From CAZBGQ01 sp964491515 (GTDB taxonomy: Bacteria; Patescibacteriota; Gracilibacteria; UBA1369; UBA12473), in assembly GCA_964491515.1 (NCBI GenBank), contig CAZBGQ010000025.1, positions 1 through 18,638 on the forward strand: 18,638 nt of DNA, given 5' to 3'. The notes beneath the pieces are model-generated. The model saw only the letters and a list, made by a program, of their open reading frames with translations. It did no database searches and had not been told where the DNA came from. Position 1 is the stretch's first letter. Each line of letters begins with the position of its first letter. Below, piece after piece: positions 1 through 7,911 of the stretch. A program made the translations under genes and the position numbers.

Positions 1-330
<330 letters not shown>

Positions 331-508
331 GTTCGTACTTTTTGCTGGTGTTGGAGATGAGGTCCTTTTGGACCCTTGGGTCCTCTGTGAGGGCCTTGTC
401 TCTGACACTTAGCGATTTAGCGTGTGTTTTATGATTCCAAAGACTGCGGAACTAGTTTGAAAAATGATATTAACCTTGACCAAATATCTTTGAACCTTTT
501 TAAAAGGT
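331..508 (+). other. 23S-5S internal spacer with two hairpins
   Basis: No tRNA or gene is seen in this 178-base spacer. A long imperfect stem pairs 348-357 (GTGTTGGAGA) with 399-408 (TCTCTGACAC), with an inner hairpin GGTCC-TTTT-GGACC at 361-374. A palindrome ACCTTTT-T-AAAAGGT lies at 494-508, directly before the 5S terminal stem. These are probably processing signals for the rRNA precursor; this role is inferred from position. Confidence 0.6.
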
Positions 509-622
<114 letters not shown>

Positions 623-632
<10 letters not shown>

Positions 633-643
633 GCTTTTTATTT
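623..643 (+). terminator. rRNA operon terminator (5S stem plus T-rich tract)
   Basis: The 3' arm of the 5S terminal stem runs straight into GCTTTTTATTTT, so the 5S closing helix could itself act as the stem of a Rho-independent terminator. No separate hairpin is seen between 5S and the stop codon of the convergent gene at 652. On the minus strand there is no matching T tract. Confidence 0.55.
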
Positions 644-651
644 TGGGTTTG

Positions 652-3600
652 TCACTCAGTTTGTGACTCTATTTCCCCTGCAATTCTTAATTGTTTGGTT
701 GTTTTGCCAAACCTGATTATTTCTCTGTCTATACAGACCTCCCATTCTTCATACTTTTTTTGGAGCTTTAGCATGAATTTTAGTAGTTCGTAGTTGCTCA
801 TTTTTTCTCCTGTTTTTAATGTGAATGTGAGTTTTGATTTTCCGGTTTGGGGGTCCTTTTCCGGAGATCCATAGTAGTCTATGCTTATTTTTTCTTCTGC
901 GCATTCGATTCCAATGGCTCCAACGATTCCTAACTGGTCGTGGTCTGTGACAATGGTTATTTCGAATTCTTTTTCTTGGTTTATGTGGGGTGCGAGAGTT
1001 TTGAGTGGGTTAAAGTTTCCGTTTCCGATTTCGGTTAGGGTTGTTAGTTTTGCTTCTTTATATTCTTTTTTTAAGTCATTCAGTAGAAGTTCTAGTTTCC
1101 GTCGCTCGGACTCTGTCATGGTTGATGATCGGTCTAGTCTGAAAATCCTCTGCATGACCCTGTCCCAGTTTGAGGGGTCTTCTCGTAGAAGTAGCCAGAC
1201 GATGTGATCCCCAATTTGTATTGGATCTTCTTTTTTGGCTGCTGCGCCTGTTTGGCTGGTTGCTTCTTTGTTTTCTCTTGCCGCATCTACTTGCCTTTCA
1301 AGTGCATACTTGATGGTTTGTATTTTTCCTAATGGGTAGAGGCCAAGTGTCTGTAGTGCCAGATGGGGGAGTACATGATCTTCCCCAATACTGAATAGTG
1401 TTTGTAGTTCACGAAGGTAGCGTGCCCCACGTTTTTGATGTTCTCTTTGTTGGACATGTCGTTGTTTCTCTTTGAGAATGTTATTGCTCTTTTTTCTGGC
1501 TTTTCTTAGCCTTTCGGTTGCCTTTCTGTGGGCACTTTCTGCGGCGTGAATGGCTTTTTCGTCCTGGGGGTGTTTTCGTTTTGTGGCTCGAACTGTCTTT
1601 GCGCTTGTTTGTTGTGCTATCTCTAGTGATTGAATTTCTTGACTAGCAGCTAAATCAGTCTTGAGTTGTTTTAGCTTTTTATCTATCTTTCTGTACTGTG
1701 TTCGTATTGAGCGTAGCCTTGCTTTGTTTTCTGGTGTGGAGGTGGCTTCTTTAACAGTATCTCCTTCTTGTATTAGGGCTCTTAATTGAGATTCCATCCC
1801 CTCTATTTCATCGCTGATTTCTTGTTCGGCGGTCTCTTTTATGGCTTTGAGGTTTAATCGTTGGTAATGGTGTTTGGCTATGTTCTTTGTGTAGGGATCT
1901 TCCATGAAGACCATTTCGGCTAAGTCCAGTTCTGGTGCTTCTCCGGGAGGATACGTTTCGATGGTTAGGTAATCACCTTCTTTGACGATGTCTAATAAAC
2001 TTACCTGTTCTGGTGGAGTTAATCTCCCTTCACTAGTTCGTCGTTGACGGTAGGCTTTTTTGGCATGAATAAGCGTATCTTTTGAAATGGCTTTGGCCGC
2101 ATCTAAAAATGTTCCATTGGCTTGAAGTCGTAGTTCTTTCCGAGTGCCGATGGCACATCGGGCGGTGATGAATGGTTGTCCAATTATTTTATCGACCGCT
2201 TCTGACATGGTCATAGCTTTGTGTTCAACTTCGAGGAGTGCATGGTCTATTCGTCGTTTTAGCCAATCTGGAAATGTATTTTGTGGATCCACTCGTATTC
2301 CACGTTTTGCTAATGCTTCTTCTCGTACGCTGTTTACACGGATTCGGACATCGTTCCCAAGGGTTAGATCATCAAACGTTAATGTGACTCCTCTGTATGG
2401 ACGACCCTTTTCTGGCTTTTGTGGCGCGATTTGGGACGGGCTATCTGGTCCAATATGTGCTAGTAGTTTGAAGGCGGTGTCTTGTATTTGGCTCGTATCA
2501 TCTACAAGAATAAGAATCTCAAACATGGGGTCATCTTCTGAAATGTTTAAGGAGAAGTCCTCTTTCCTTATGGCATCAATGTCGGGGATATAATTTGGAT
2601 GTTCGAGTGGGGTTGGAATGATGTCGATGCTAATAATCCCATCTTGAAATGGGGCGACGGTGGCTTGAACCCGCTGGTTGATTTCTCTGCGTGTTTGGAA
2701 GATTTCTTGTTCCGGTGATCCCATTGTTTCGACCCAAGTATCGATTTCTTCCATGAGACCTTTTTTCCTTTTGGTGTCTTTTTTAGGGAGAAGGATGTCC
2801 ATGAGTGTTTTCATTCCGCGACGTGGATTTGTCTTTTTTAGGCGCTCTTGGATCCTTTTTCGTTGAATGGCATTGAATTGATCAATCATTTCGGGGTGGT
2901 AGTGTTTTATGAGGGAATTCACCATGTCATAGTAGACTTCCCAGAATTCGAAATTGCGGGCAATGGGAATCCAGTTGCGTGTCATTTCATCAATTTTTGG
3001 TTCTTGCCGATGAGGAGGGAGATTTCCGATGGTTCTGAGATTTTGTGGCTGTTCAAGAATGCGGACTGTAGCTGGGTGGCCTCCCGTGGCACTCATTCCG
3101 CGATAGAATTCAGTCAGATTGATCTCATCGCGTTCTCTTCGTTCTTCAGGGGTTTCTGCTTCTCCTGGTCGTTGAAACCATTTGGTGACGCCTTTGACCG
3201 TTTCGAAGGCTTTGTCCATGATGTCTGCTTCGATGCGTGCTCCTGTTTCTGGTTTATCAAGCTCATCAATGTAGATTTCGATGGGATAGGAAAACCAATC
3301 ACGACGTGGAGTGATGTCGCTGTCCATGTCGTGGGGGTCGGCTCTGTGAAGACTTAAGTCTTCGAAATTATCGTGTCCTGTGAGTGCGGCTAAGGTTGGT
3401 GTTCCGGTAAACCCTTGCGCTGTTGCCATCTCTTTAGCTCCCATGATGTGAGAGAGAAAGTAAGGTGTTTTTCCGTCCTTTCTTAATTCTCCTTGCCAGA
3501 GGTAGTAGCAGTAGGCGGCGTGGTGAATGAAGAGTTGAATGGCATCATTGTTGTATAAATCGCGTCCCTGAGCTTTTCTTGTTCGCTGAATATGAATCAG

Positions 3601-4236
3601 TAGGTTCTTTATCATACGTTTGAACGGCTTCGCTTCTGGTTTGTCTATGAATTCTCCAATGAGCTTTGTTAGCAGGGCTAACTTACGTTTATTGTAGATG
3701 GATTGAGTTTCTCTGTTTTCTTGAATTTCATCTTCTATTTCGCTTTCTCGTCCAGTGTCTTGTCTTTGTTTCGCTTCTCTGCTTGCCTTGGTCAATTTAT
3801 TACCGTGCTCGCGAATGCGTTCTCCTTCATGAGCAAATTCTGCTAATTGGAGGAGGGGGAGTCGTTGGAGTTCTTTTTCTAGTTCATCTATTCTTTTCTG
3901 AATGGCTTTTTTACTTCTTTTCCTTTCTTCTGAGGGCCTTGCTAGTTCGCATTTTTCTTGAATGATTTCAGAGGCGATGCTTGCTTGTCTCTGTTCTAAC
4001 CTTTTTTTATAGCCTGTAATGAAGGGGTCTTCTTTTATTCTTTCACTTTTCTTGCCCATGTTTTTGAATATTTGATTCACGATTCGTCGATCTTCATTTT
4101 CTTCACTATCAGATCGATATTCCCTTAGGTCAAAAACAGGAATGGTCTCAAATCTAGGAGTTTGAGTTTCCGCTAGGATTGGCGTTTCTTGTAGAAGATC
4201 GGGGTATTTGCCTGAGGTGTCTGAAATTTCCGCCAT
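652..4236 (-). CDS. Divergent long RelA/SpoT-homologue-like protein (HD, degenerate synthetase, TGS, coiled coil, ACT)
   Basis: The 1,194-residue protein is best read as a very divergent RSH enzyme, the family that makes or breaks down (p)ppGpp. Residues about 77-197 are charged and helical. An HD region follows: PYFLSH (His263), TGHDNFED (His288-Asp289, Glu292-Asp293), KGVTK (348-352), and EQPQNLRT (395-402) where the family has DRLHNMRT. Residues 571-647 resemble a synthetase core, but the expected catalytic Asp and the G-loop Arg/Lys are not recognisable. A TGS-like segment (694-761) ends in an EGDYLTIET motif. A helical region with a long coiled coil (807-937) and an ACT-like domain (about 1090-1175, ITIVTDHDQLGIVGAIG) complete the family order. 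A start at 4365 is possible, but it overlaps the upstream gene and lies before the promoter; Met at 4236 follows a good promoter and AGAG. Typical long RSH proteins have about 700-800 residues. Hydrolase activity is plausible, synthesis doubtful; function is inferred. Confidence 0.75.
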   Translation of the reverse strand: MAEISDTSGKYPDLLQETPILAETQTPRFETIPVFDLREYRSDSEENEDRRIVNQIFKNMGKKSERIKEDPFITGYKKRLEQRQASIASEIIQEKCELARPSEERKRSKKAIQKRIDELEKELQRLPLLQLAEFAHEGERIREHGNKLTKASREAKQRQDTGRESEIEDEIQENRETQSIYNKRKLALLTKLIGEFIDKPEAKPFKRMIKNLLIHIQRTRKAQGRDLYNNDAIQLFIHHAAYCYYLWQGELRKDGKTPYFLSHIMGAKEMATAQGFTGTPTLAALTGHDNFEDLSLHRADPHDMDSDITPRRDWFSYPIEIYIDELDKPETGARIEADIMDKAFETVKGVTKWFQRPGEAETPEERRERDEINLTEFYRGMSATGGHPATVRILEQPQNLRTIGNLPPHRQEPKIDEMTRNWIPIARNFEFWEVYYDMVNSLIKHYHPEMIDQFNAIQRKRIQERLKKTNPRRGMKTLMDILLPKKDTKRKKGLMEEIDTWVETMGSPEQEIFQTRREINQRVQATVAPFQDGIISIDIIPTPLEHPNYIPDIDAIRKEDFSLNISEDDPMFEILILVDDTSQIQDTAFKLLAHIGPDSPSQIAPQKPEKGRPYRGVTLTFDDLTLGNDVRIRVNSVREEALAKRGIRVDPQNTFPDWLKRRIDHALLEVEHKAMTMSEAVDKIIGQPFITARCAIGTRKELRLQANGTFLDAAKAISKDTLIHAKKAYRQRRTSEGRLTPPEQVSLLDIVKEGDYLTIETYPPGEAPELDLAEMVFMEDPYTKNIAKHHYQRLNLKAIKETAEQEISDEIEGMESQLRALIQEGDTVKEATSTPENKARLRSIRTQYRKIDKKLKQLKTDLAASQEIQSLEIAQQTSAKTVRATKRKHPQDEKAIHAAESAHRKATERLRKARKKSNNILKEKQRHVQQREHQKRGARYLRELQTLFSIGEDHVLPHLALQTLGLYPLGKIQTIKYALERQVDAARENKEATSQTGAAAKKEDPIQIGDHIVWLLLREDPSNWDRVMQRIFRLDRSSTMTESERRKLELLLNDLKKEYKEAKLTTLTEIGNGNFNPLKTLAPHINQEKEFEITIVTDHDQLGIVGAIGIECAEEKISIDYYGSPEKDPQTGKSKLTFTLKTGEKMSNYELLKFMLKLQKKYEEWEVCIDREIIRFGKTTKQLRIAGEIESQTE

Positions 4237-4238
4237 AA

Positions 4239-4260
4239 TATCTCTTTTACAATAGAGATA
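4239..4260 (-). promoter_or_regulatory. Inverted repeat over the ribosome binding site of the RSH-like gene
   Basis: TATCTCT and AGAGATA (4239-4245 and 4254-4260) form a 7-bp perfect inverted repeat. On the minus-strand transcript the downstream arm AGAGATA carries the only SD-like bases before the ATG, and the upstream arm would pair with it. If the start site is near 4257 the first arm is partly cut, leaving about 4-5 bp. A role in hiding the ribosome site is inferred. Confidence 0.4.
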
Positions 4261-4263
4261 TAT

Positions 4264-4292
4264 TTTATACCTTAAACAACCTGTTACGTCAA
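4264..4292 (-). promoter_or_regulatory. Promoter of the RSH-like gene
   Basis: On the minus strand TTGACG (4287-4292) and TATAAA (4264-4269) are separated by 17 bp, close to the sigma-70 consensus. Transcription should start near 4257, about 20 bases before the ATG at 4236. This supports the shorter start and shows the gene can be expressed apart from the prgI/traC pair. Confidence 0.7.
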
Positions 4293-4309
4293 CCTTGTCT
4301 GCCTTTTTT

Positions 4310-5134
4310 CTAGTTTTCGTTTTCTTCGTCTTTTTCTTCCTTATGAATGCTTGTGTCTTGGTCAACGGCTAACTCGCTGCTTTTCTTGAATTTTTGAAGG
4401 CGAGAAGTGCGTGGGTTGTAGCATTCGTAGAAGAGAGTGACAAGTCCGTCAGTTTTGAGTTGTTCTGCTTTCAGTCCGCAGTTTTGTAGCCCTGATGAGG
4501 TTACGTTGACTCGTTGCATGAGTCCTTTGTAAAGAGTTTCGAATTCTCGATTTCGTTGGCGTAGTTCCATGATTGAGTCTTTTTGGCTCATTCGTTGCAT
4601 GAATTTTTGGATGAGGGTTGGTTTTTTTGCGCGAGGAGGATCGTAGGGAATCACTACATAGAATTCCTTTTGCATGATGTCAGCGTATTCAATTAGGCGT
4701 TTGATGTAGTCGATGTAGTCGACAGTTTGTTCTTTGAGGAGTGTGTGTGTTTGTTTTTTTGCGATACCGCCTAAGTCGTCCAAATAGTTGTCTAGGTCTA
4801 ATTTTTTAGAGCGGACCACGATTTGAATGGGGAATTCTAAGGTGTTTAGGAAGTTTTGATAGGAATAGATCACTGCGTTTTGTTCGTCTTCGGACTTGAG
4901 ATGAACGTTGACGCTTGAAGTTTTTAGAATGGCTCGTACTCCTCCATTTTTTAGTATTAAAAGATTGTCTCTGATTTCTGCGATTTGCAGGTGTAGTTGA
5001 GTGCTGGTTATGGCACTTTTTTTGGAGCTTTTAACCGTGTCTTTGTTCGGTGGTTTGGTAGCTTTTGTGTTTGTGGCTGACGCAGCGGTGGGGGCTGTTG
5101 TATCGTCTTTCTTTTTGGTTCCAAATAATGACAT
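4310..5134 (-). CDS. TraC-like (VirB4 N-terminal-like) conjugation-associated protein
   Basis: The 274-residue protein has a low-complexity, Lys/Thr/Ala-rich head (1-45). A compact domain follows that resembles the TraC-like N-terminal domain of VirB4-type secretion proteins: IRDNLLILKNGGVRAIL (54-70), then NVHLKSEDEQ and SYQNFLNTLEFPIQIVV (91-107). The KLDLDNYL segment and the EFYVVIPYD strand (157-165) also fit. No Walker A or B motif is present, so it is not the ATPase itself. The tail (255-274) is acidic. The start codon overlaps the stop of the PrgI gene as TAATG, so the two are translationally coupled. In CPR genomes this pair usually stands next to a VirB4-like ATPase; here the next gene is the RSH-like protein instead. 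It probably acts at the inner membrane with PrgI. Family call is moderate; exact role unknown. Confidence 0.7.
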   Translation of the reverse strand: MSLFGTKKKDDTTAPTAASATNTKATKPPNKDTVKSSKKSAITSTQLHLQIAEIRDNLLILKNGGVRAILKTSSVNVHLKSEDEQNAVIYSYQNFLNTLEFPIQIVVRSKKLDLDNYLDDLGGIAKKQTHTLLKEQTVDYIDYIKRLIEYADIMQKEFYVVIPYDPPRAKKPTLIQKFMQRMSQKDSIMELRQRNREFETLYKGLMQRVNVTSSGLQNCGLKAEQLKTDGLVTLFYECYNPRTSRLQKFKKSSELAVDQDTSIHKEEKDEENEN

Positions 5135-5598
5135 TAGGCTGGGGTTTGTGTTTTTTCTTGAAGTAACTCACTGTGTGTATTTAGTACTTTTGCTAGATCG
5201 TCTAAGTTACTGAGGTCTTTTACGGGGGCTTGTTTCTGTTGTTTTTCTTGTTCTAGTTCTGCTTTGGTTTTGGGTCGTGGCTGTGTCACGGATACGAATA
5301 CTTCAGCTCCTCCTTGAGTCCACATTCGTTTTTTGGGTTTTGAGTGGAATTCGATAGAAAGAAAAAGAAATTCTAGGAATGGAATGCCTTTAATTTTTAC
5401 GAAGGCTACTGATAGGGTGATGATTCCAATGAAAAGCACCGGTAAAACCCAGACGGTTAGCACATAAAGTTTGGCAAGGCTGATGTAGAGAAAGTAATCA
5501 ATGCCACCGCCGACTCCCACGATGATGAGCTGTTTTAGCGTTAGCGGACCGACTATTTTGTCTTCAGCTTGAACGTTTTGAGGGATTTTAAAGCGCAT
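5134..5598 (-). CDS. PrgI family membrane protein
   Basis: A 154-residue protein with the N-terminal pattern of the PrgI family: MRFKIPQNVQAEDKIVGPLT followed by two closely spaced membrane helices (about 22-41 and 47-67). A short basic stretch, SKPKKRMW (86-93), comes next, then a soluble Gln/Lys/Glu-rich tail (110-154). PrgI-like proteins are small inner-membrane parts of type IV secretion or conjugation-like machines and are common in CPR bacteria beside TraC/VirB4-like genes, as here. Its stop shares one base with the start of the TraC-like gene. Transcription is from a promoter at 5624-5652, about 19 bases upstream of the ATG, with no SD sequence. Function in this organism (DNA uptake, transfer or another role) is not shown by the sequence. 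Confidence 0.8.
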   Translation of the reverse strand: MRFKIPQNVQAEDKIVGPLTLKQLIIVGVGGGIDYFLYISLAKLYVLTVWVLPVLFIGIITLSVAFVKIKGIPFLEFLFLSIEFHSKPKKRMWTQGGAEVFVSVTQPRPKTKAELEQEKQQKQAPVKDLSNLDDLAKVLNTHSELLQEKTQTPA

Positions 5599-5623
5599 GT
5601 GCTTTAGTTAGATTTATCAGATA

Positions 5624-5652
5624 AGTATACCAGAATTGGGGGTGTATAGCAA
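5624..5652 (-). promoter_or_regulatory. Promoter of prgI-traC-like operon
   Basis: On the minus strand TTGCTA (5647-5652) and TATACT (5624-5629) are spaced by 17 bp. The predicted start is near 5617, giving a leader of about 19 bases without an SD. It lies back to back with the lepA promoter; the two -35 boxes are only 4 bp apart (5652 and 5657). Confidence 0.65.
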
Positions 5653-5656
5653 TGGA

Positions 5657-5685
5657 TTGCTGAGGGAGGCTCTTTCTGTTAGACT
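5657..5685 (+). promoter_or_regulatory. Promoter of lepA, nearly leaderless
   Basis: TTGCTG (5657-5662) and TAGACT (5680-5685) are spaced by 17 bp. The expected start is at about 5692, only about 3 bases before the ATG at 5695. The GGAG at 5689-5692 would then be mostly outside the mRNA and is too close to the ATG (2 bases) to act as a normal SD. Confidence 0.55.
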
Positions 5686-5694
5686 TCCGGAGTT

Positions 5695-7515
5695 ATGAAA
5701 AATGAACTTAAAAATATTCGAAATTTTTGTATTATTGCCCATATTGATCATGGGAAGTCCACGTTGGCAGATCGTTTTTTAGAAGTGACTAAAACGGTTT
5801 CTGCGCGGGATATGAAGCATGGTCAAATGTTGGACACAATGGAGTTGGAGCAAGAGCGCGGGATTACGATCAAGCTTCAGCCGGTGCGCATGTATTGGGA
5901 TAAAGATGATACTAATTTTCAGTTGAATTTGATTGATACTCCAGGTCATGTGGACTTTAGTTATGAGGTTTCAAGAAGTTTGGCGGCCTGTGAGGGCGCT
6001 ATTTTAGTGGTTGATGCGACTCAGGGTATTCAGGCCCAAACATTGGCTAATTCTTACATGGCGATTGAACACGATTTAGAAATTATTCCGGTGCTTAATA
6101 AGATTGATTTACCTGCGGCAGATGTCGAAAAACGGACGCAGGAGCTGGTGAATGCGTTCGGATTTAAACCGGAGGAAATTTTGCAGATTTCAGCTAAGGA
6201 GGGAACTGGTGTTGAGGCGTTGCTTAACCATGTGATTGAGAAAGTTCCAGCTCCTATGCCAGCGGAGAAGCCTCAGGGCACGAAGGCGCTTATTTTTGAC
6301 TCTTTATACGATTCGTATCGTGGAGTGGTTGCGTATGTGCGTGTGATGGATGGATCGTTGAAACGCGGAGATAAAATTCGATTTTTGAATACAAAGACAG
6401 AAGCGGAGGTGTTAGAAGTGGGTTATCTTCAGCTTAAACTGGAAAAATGTGATGTACTTGAGGAAGGAGAAGTGGGTTATCTAATTACGGGAGTGAAGGC
6501 GGTGCATGATGCACGTGTGGGAGATACGGTATGGAAGCCTGGAAGTTCCGGAGAATTGCCAGCTGATGTGATGCCGTTGCCAGGTTATAAAAAAGTAATG
6601 CCGTTTGTTTTTGCGAGTGTTTATTGTACGGATGGATCGGATTTCCCTATTTTGCGAGATGCGTTGGATAAGTTGAGTTTGAACGACTCAGCTTTGTCTT
6701 TTGAGGCGGAGCAGTCGACTGCCTTGGGTCATGGTTTTCGTTGTGGGTTTTTGGGACTATTGCATTTGGATATTGTTCAGGAAAGATTGGAGCGTGAGTA
6801 TGATTTGGATTTGATTATTACGGCACCAGGTGTGTCTTATTATATCTTGAAGGCAGATGGGAAAGAGGAGTTGATCTCTAATCCAGCGTTTTTACCGGAT
6901 TCTAATTATTATACGGAAATTCGTGAACCTTGGGTGAGTGTTGAGGTTTTGGTTCCAAAGGAATATGTGGGAGGTGTTATGAAGCTTTTGGATGAGTCTC
7001 GTGGTATTTCTAAGGGAATAAAATATTTGGATGAAACTCGAGTTCAGTTGACGTATGAAGTTCCATTGGCAGAAATTGTCATGGATTTTTATGACCAGTT
7101 GAAGAGTGCAACGGCTGGCTATGCGTCCATGAGTTATGAATTCATTGAATATCGGGCAGGCACGTTGGTTAAATTGGATATGTTGGTGGCGGGAGATAAA
7201 TTAGAAGCATTGTCCACGATTGTTCATAGAGATGCAGCCCATCATCGAGGAATTTTGATTTGTAAAAAATTGAAGGAACTTTTGCCGAAAATGCAGTTTG
7301 AAGTTGCTATTCAAGCGGCCATCGGGTCTAAAATTGTGGCTCGTGAGACCTTGGGGGCTATGCGAAAAGATGTGACAGCAGGTTTGTATGGAGGTGATGT
7401 TAGTCGTAAGAAGAAGGTTTTGGCCAAACAAAAGAAAGGGAAGAAGCGAATGAAACAGATGGGTAAGGTGAATGTTCCCCAGGAAGCTTTTATGGCGGTG
7501 TTGAAGCGTGACTAA
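5695..7515 (+). CDS. lepA: Elongation factor 4 (LepA), ribosome back-translocase GTPase
   Basis: A 606-residue translational GTPase that acts on the ribosome and is thought to reverse or remodel faulty translocation. The G motifs are all visible: AHIDHGKST (15-23), the switch region QERGITIK (53-60), DTPGH (81-85), NKID (135-138) and SAKEG (166-170). The catalytic His is His85 in DTPGH. Domain II follows (about 190-280), then the EF-G-like domains with EQSTALGHGFRCGFLGLLH. The LepA-specific C-terminal domain ends in the Lys-rich KKKVLAKQKKGKKRMKQMGK near 570-590, which distinguishes it from EF-G and BipA. Length fits the family (about 600). It has its own promoter, divergent from prgI. No sign of damage. 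Confidence 0.97.
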   Translation: MKNELKNIRNFCIIAHIDHGKSTLADRFLEVTKTVSARDMKHGQMLDTMELEQERGITIKLQPVRMYWDKDDTNFQLNLIDTPGHVDFSYEVSRSLAACEGAILVVDATQGIQAQTLANSYMAIEHDLEIIPVLNKIDLPAADVEKRTQELVNAFGFKPEEILQISAKEGTGVEALLNHVIEKVPAPMPAEKPQGTKALIFDSLYDSYRGVVAYVRVMDGSLKRGDKIRFLNTKTEAEVLEVGYLQLKLEKCDVLEEGEVGYLITGVKAVHDARVGDTVWKPGSSGELPADVMPLPGYKKVMPFVFASVYCTDGSDFPILRDALDKLSLNDSALSFEAEQSTALGHGFRCGFLGLLHLDIVQERLEREYDLDLIITAPGVSYYILKADGKEELISNPAFLPDSNYYTEIREPWVSVEVLVPKEYVGGVMKLLDESRGISKGIKYLDETRVQLTYEVPLAEIVMDFYDQLKSATAGYASMSYEFIEYRAGTLVKLDMLVAGDKLEALSTIVHRDAAHHRGILICKKLKELLPKMQFEVAIQAAIGSKIVARETLGAMRKDVTAGLYGGDVSRKKKVLAKQKKGKKRMKQMGKVNVPQEAFMAVLKRD

Positions 7516-7516
7516 T

Positions 7517-7545
7517 TTGACAATTTTTTGTTGAGTGTTTATATT
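7517..7545 (+). promoter_or_regulatory. Strong consensus promoter upstream of the 100-residue gene
   Basis: TTGACA (7517-7522), a perfect -35 box, is followed after exactly 17 bp by TATATT (7540-7545). The -35 box starts one base after the lepA stop codon. Transcription should start near 7552, about 23 bases before the ATG at 7575, in an A/T-rich leader without an SD. Confidence 0.75.
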
Positions 7546-7574
7546 CTGCTTAAATTATTATTAATATTTTTGAT

Positions 7575-7877
7575 ATGCTGACATTGGGTGATTTAGAGCC
7601 TGGAGGTATGGAGAGAGTGAGACCTGTGGGTGGTTTATTGACTTTTGCTAGAGATGTTTGGGATGATGTTGGTGCTCAAATTGAGGCTCGTGAATTTATG
7701 GATGAACATTTGCCAGAATATCAAGGCGAAGCTGATGATTTACTTTCGAAAGGTGACCTTAGAAGGGCTATGGATGTGTTAGGATCTTTGGCTAATCAGC
7801 CTGGAGCGGTTGGGGCGGTTTCTCGAGGCGCTCATGCTAATCTTTCTCTTGTGCTTGAAGAGATGGATAGGCAATAG
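7575..7877 (+). CDS. Small hypothetical helical protein
   Basis: I do not recognise this 100-residue protein. It has no signal peptide or membrane helix and looks mostly helical. The segment ADDLLSKGDLRRAMDVLGSLANQPGAVGAVSRGAHANLSLVLEE (53-96) resembles one or two TPR-like helix pairs, but this is only a visual impression. The start at 7575 fits the promoter and a 23-base leader. A second ATG at 7608 is preceded by GGAGGT at too short a distance (1 base) and would leave 89 residues. It sits between lepA and the solute-binding protein gene and has its own near-consensus promoter, so a real, well-transcribed gene is likely. Confidence 0.65.
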   Translation: MLTLGDLEPGGMERVRPVGGLLTFARDVWDDVGAQIEAREFMDEHLPEYQGEADDLLSKGDLRRAMDVLGSLANQPGAVGAVSRGAHANLSLVLEEMDRQ

Positions 7878-7882
7878 CAGGC

Positions 7883-7911
7883 TTGCTGAAATCCGGTTTT
7901 TCTGGTAAAAT
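7883..7911 (+). promoter_or_regulatory. Promoter of the solute-binding protein/phosphatase operon
   Basis: TTGCTG (7883-7888) and TAAAAT (7906-7911) are 17 bp apart. The predicted start is near 7918, about 16 bases before the ATG at 7934. An inverted repeat ATTGAT-N8-ATCAAT (7914-7919 and 7928-7933) covers the start site and ends at the ATG; it may be an operator or a short hairpin. Confidence 0.6.

Noticed and set aside
331..508. Possible spacer tRNA between 23S and 5S
   Set aside because: No T arm (TTCGA-type loop), anticodon arm or acceptor pairing is found; the stems seen are simple hairpins.
652..660. UGA as a sense codon (Gracilibacteria/SR1 code)
   Set aside because: Reading through the TGA at 652-654 would run the protein into antisense 5S rRNA; conserved proteins such as LepA, SHMT and the protease contain no internal TGA.
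2144..2593. Plus-strand open frame of 149 codons, and others at 881-1207, 2678-2866, 2848-3357 and 3666-3965
   Set aside because: All lie antisense inside the RSH-like gene; their translations are Ser/Arg/Phe-rich and have no recognisable motif, as expected for shadows of a Lys/Glu-rich gene.
4237..4365. 43-residue N-terminal extension of the RSH-like protein
   Set aside because: It would overlap the TraC-like gene and start before the only good promoter; the Lys/Thr-rich stretch looks like a frame through a repeat of similar codons.
4310..5134. Considered as a complete VirB4/TraC ATPase
   Set aside because: Only 274 residues, with no Walker A or B motif; it matches only the N-terminal type of domain.
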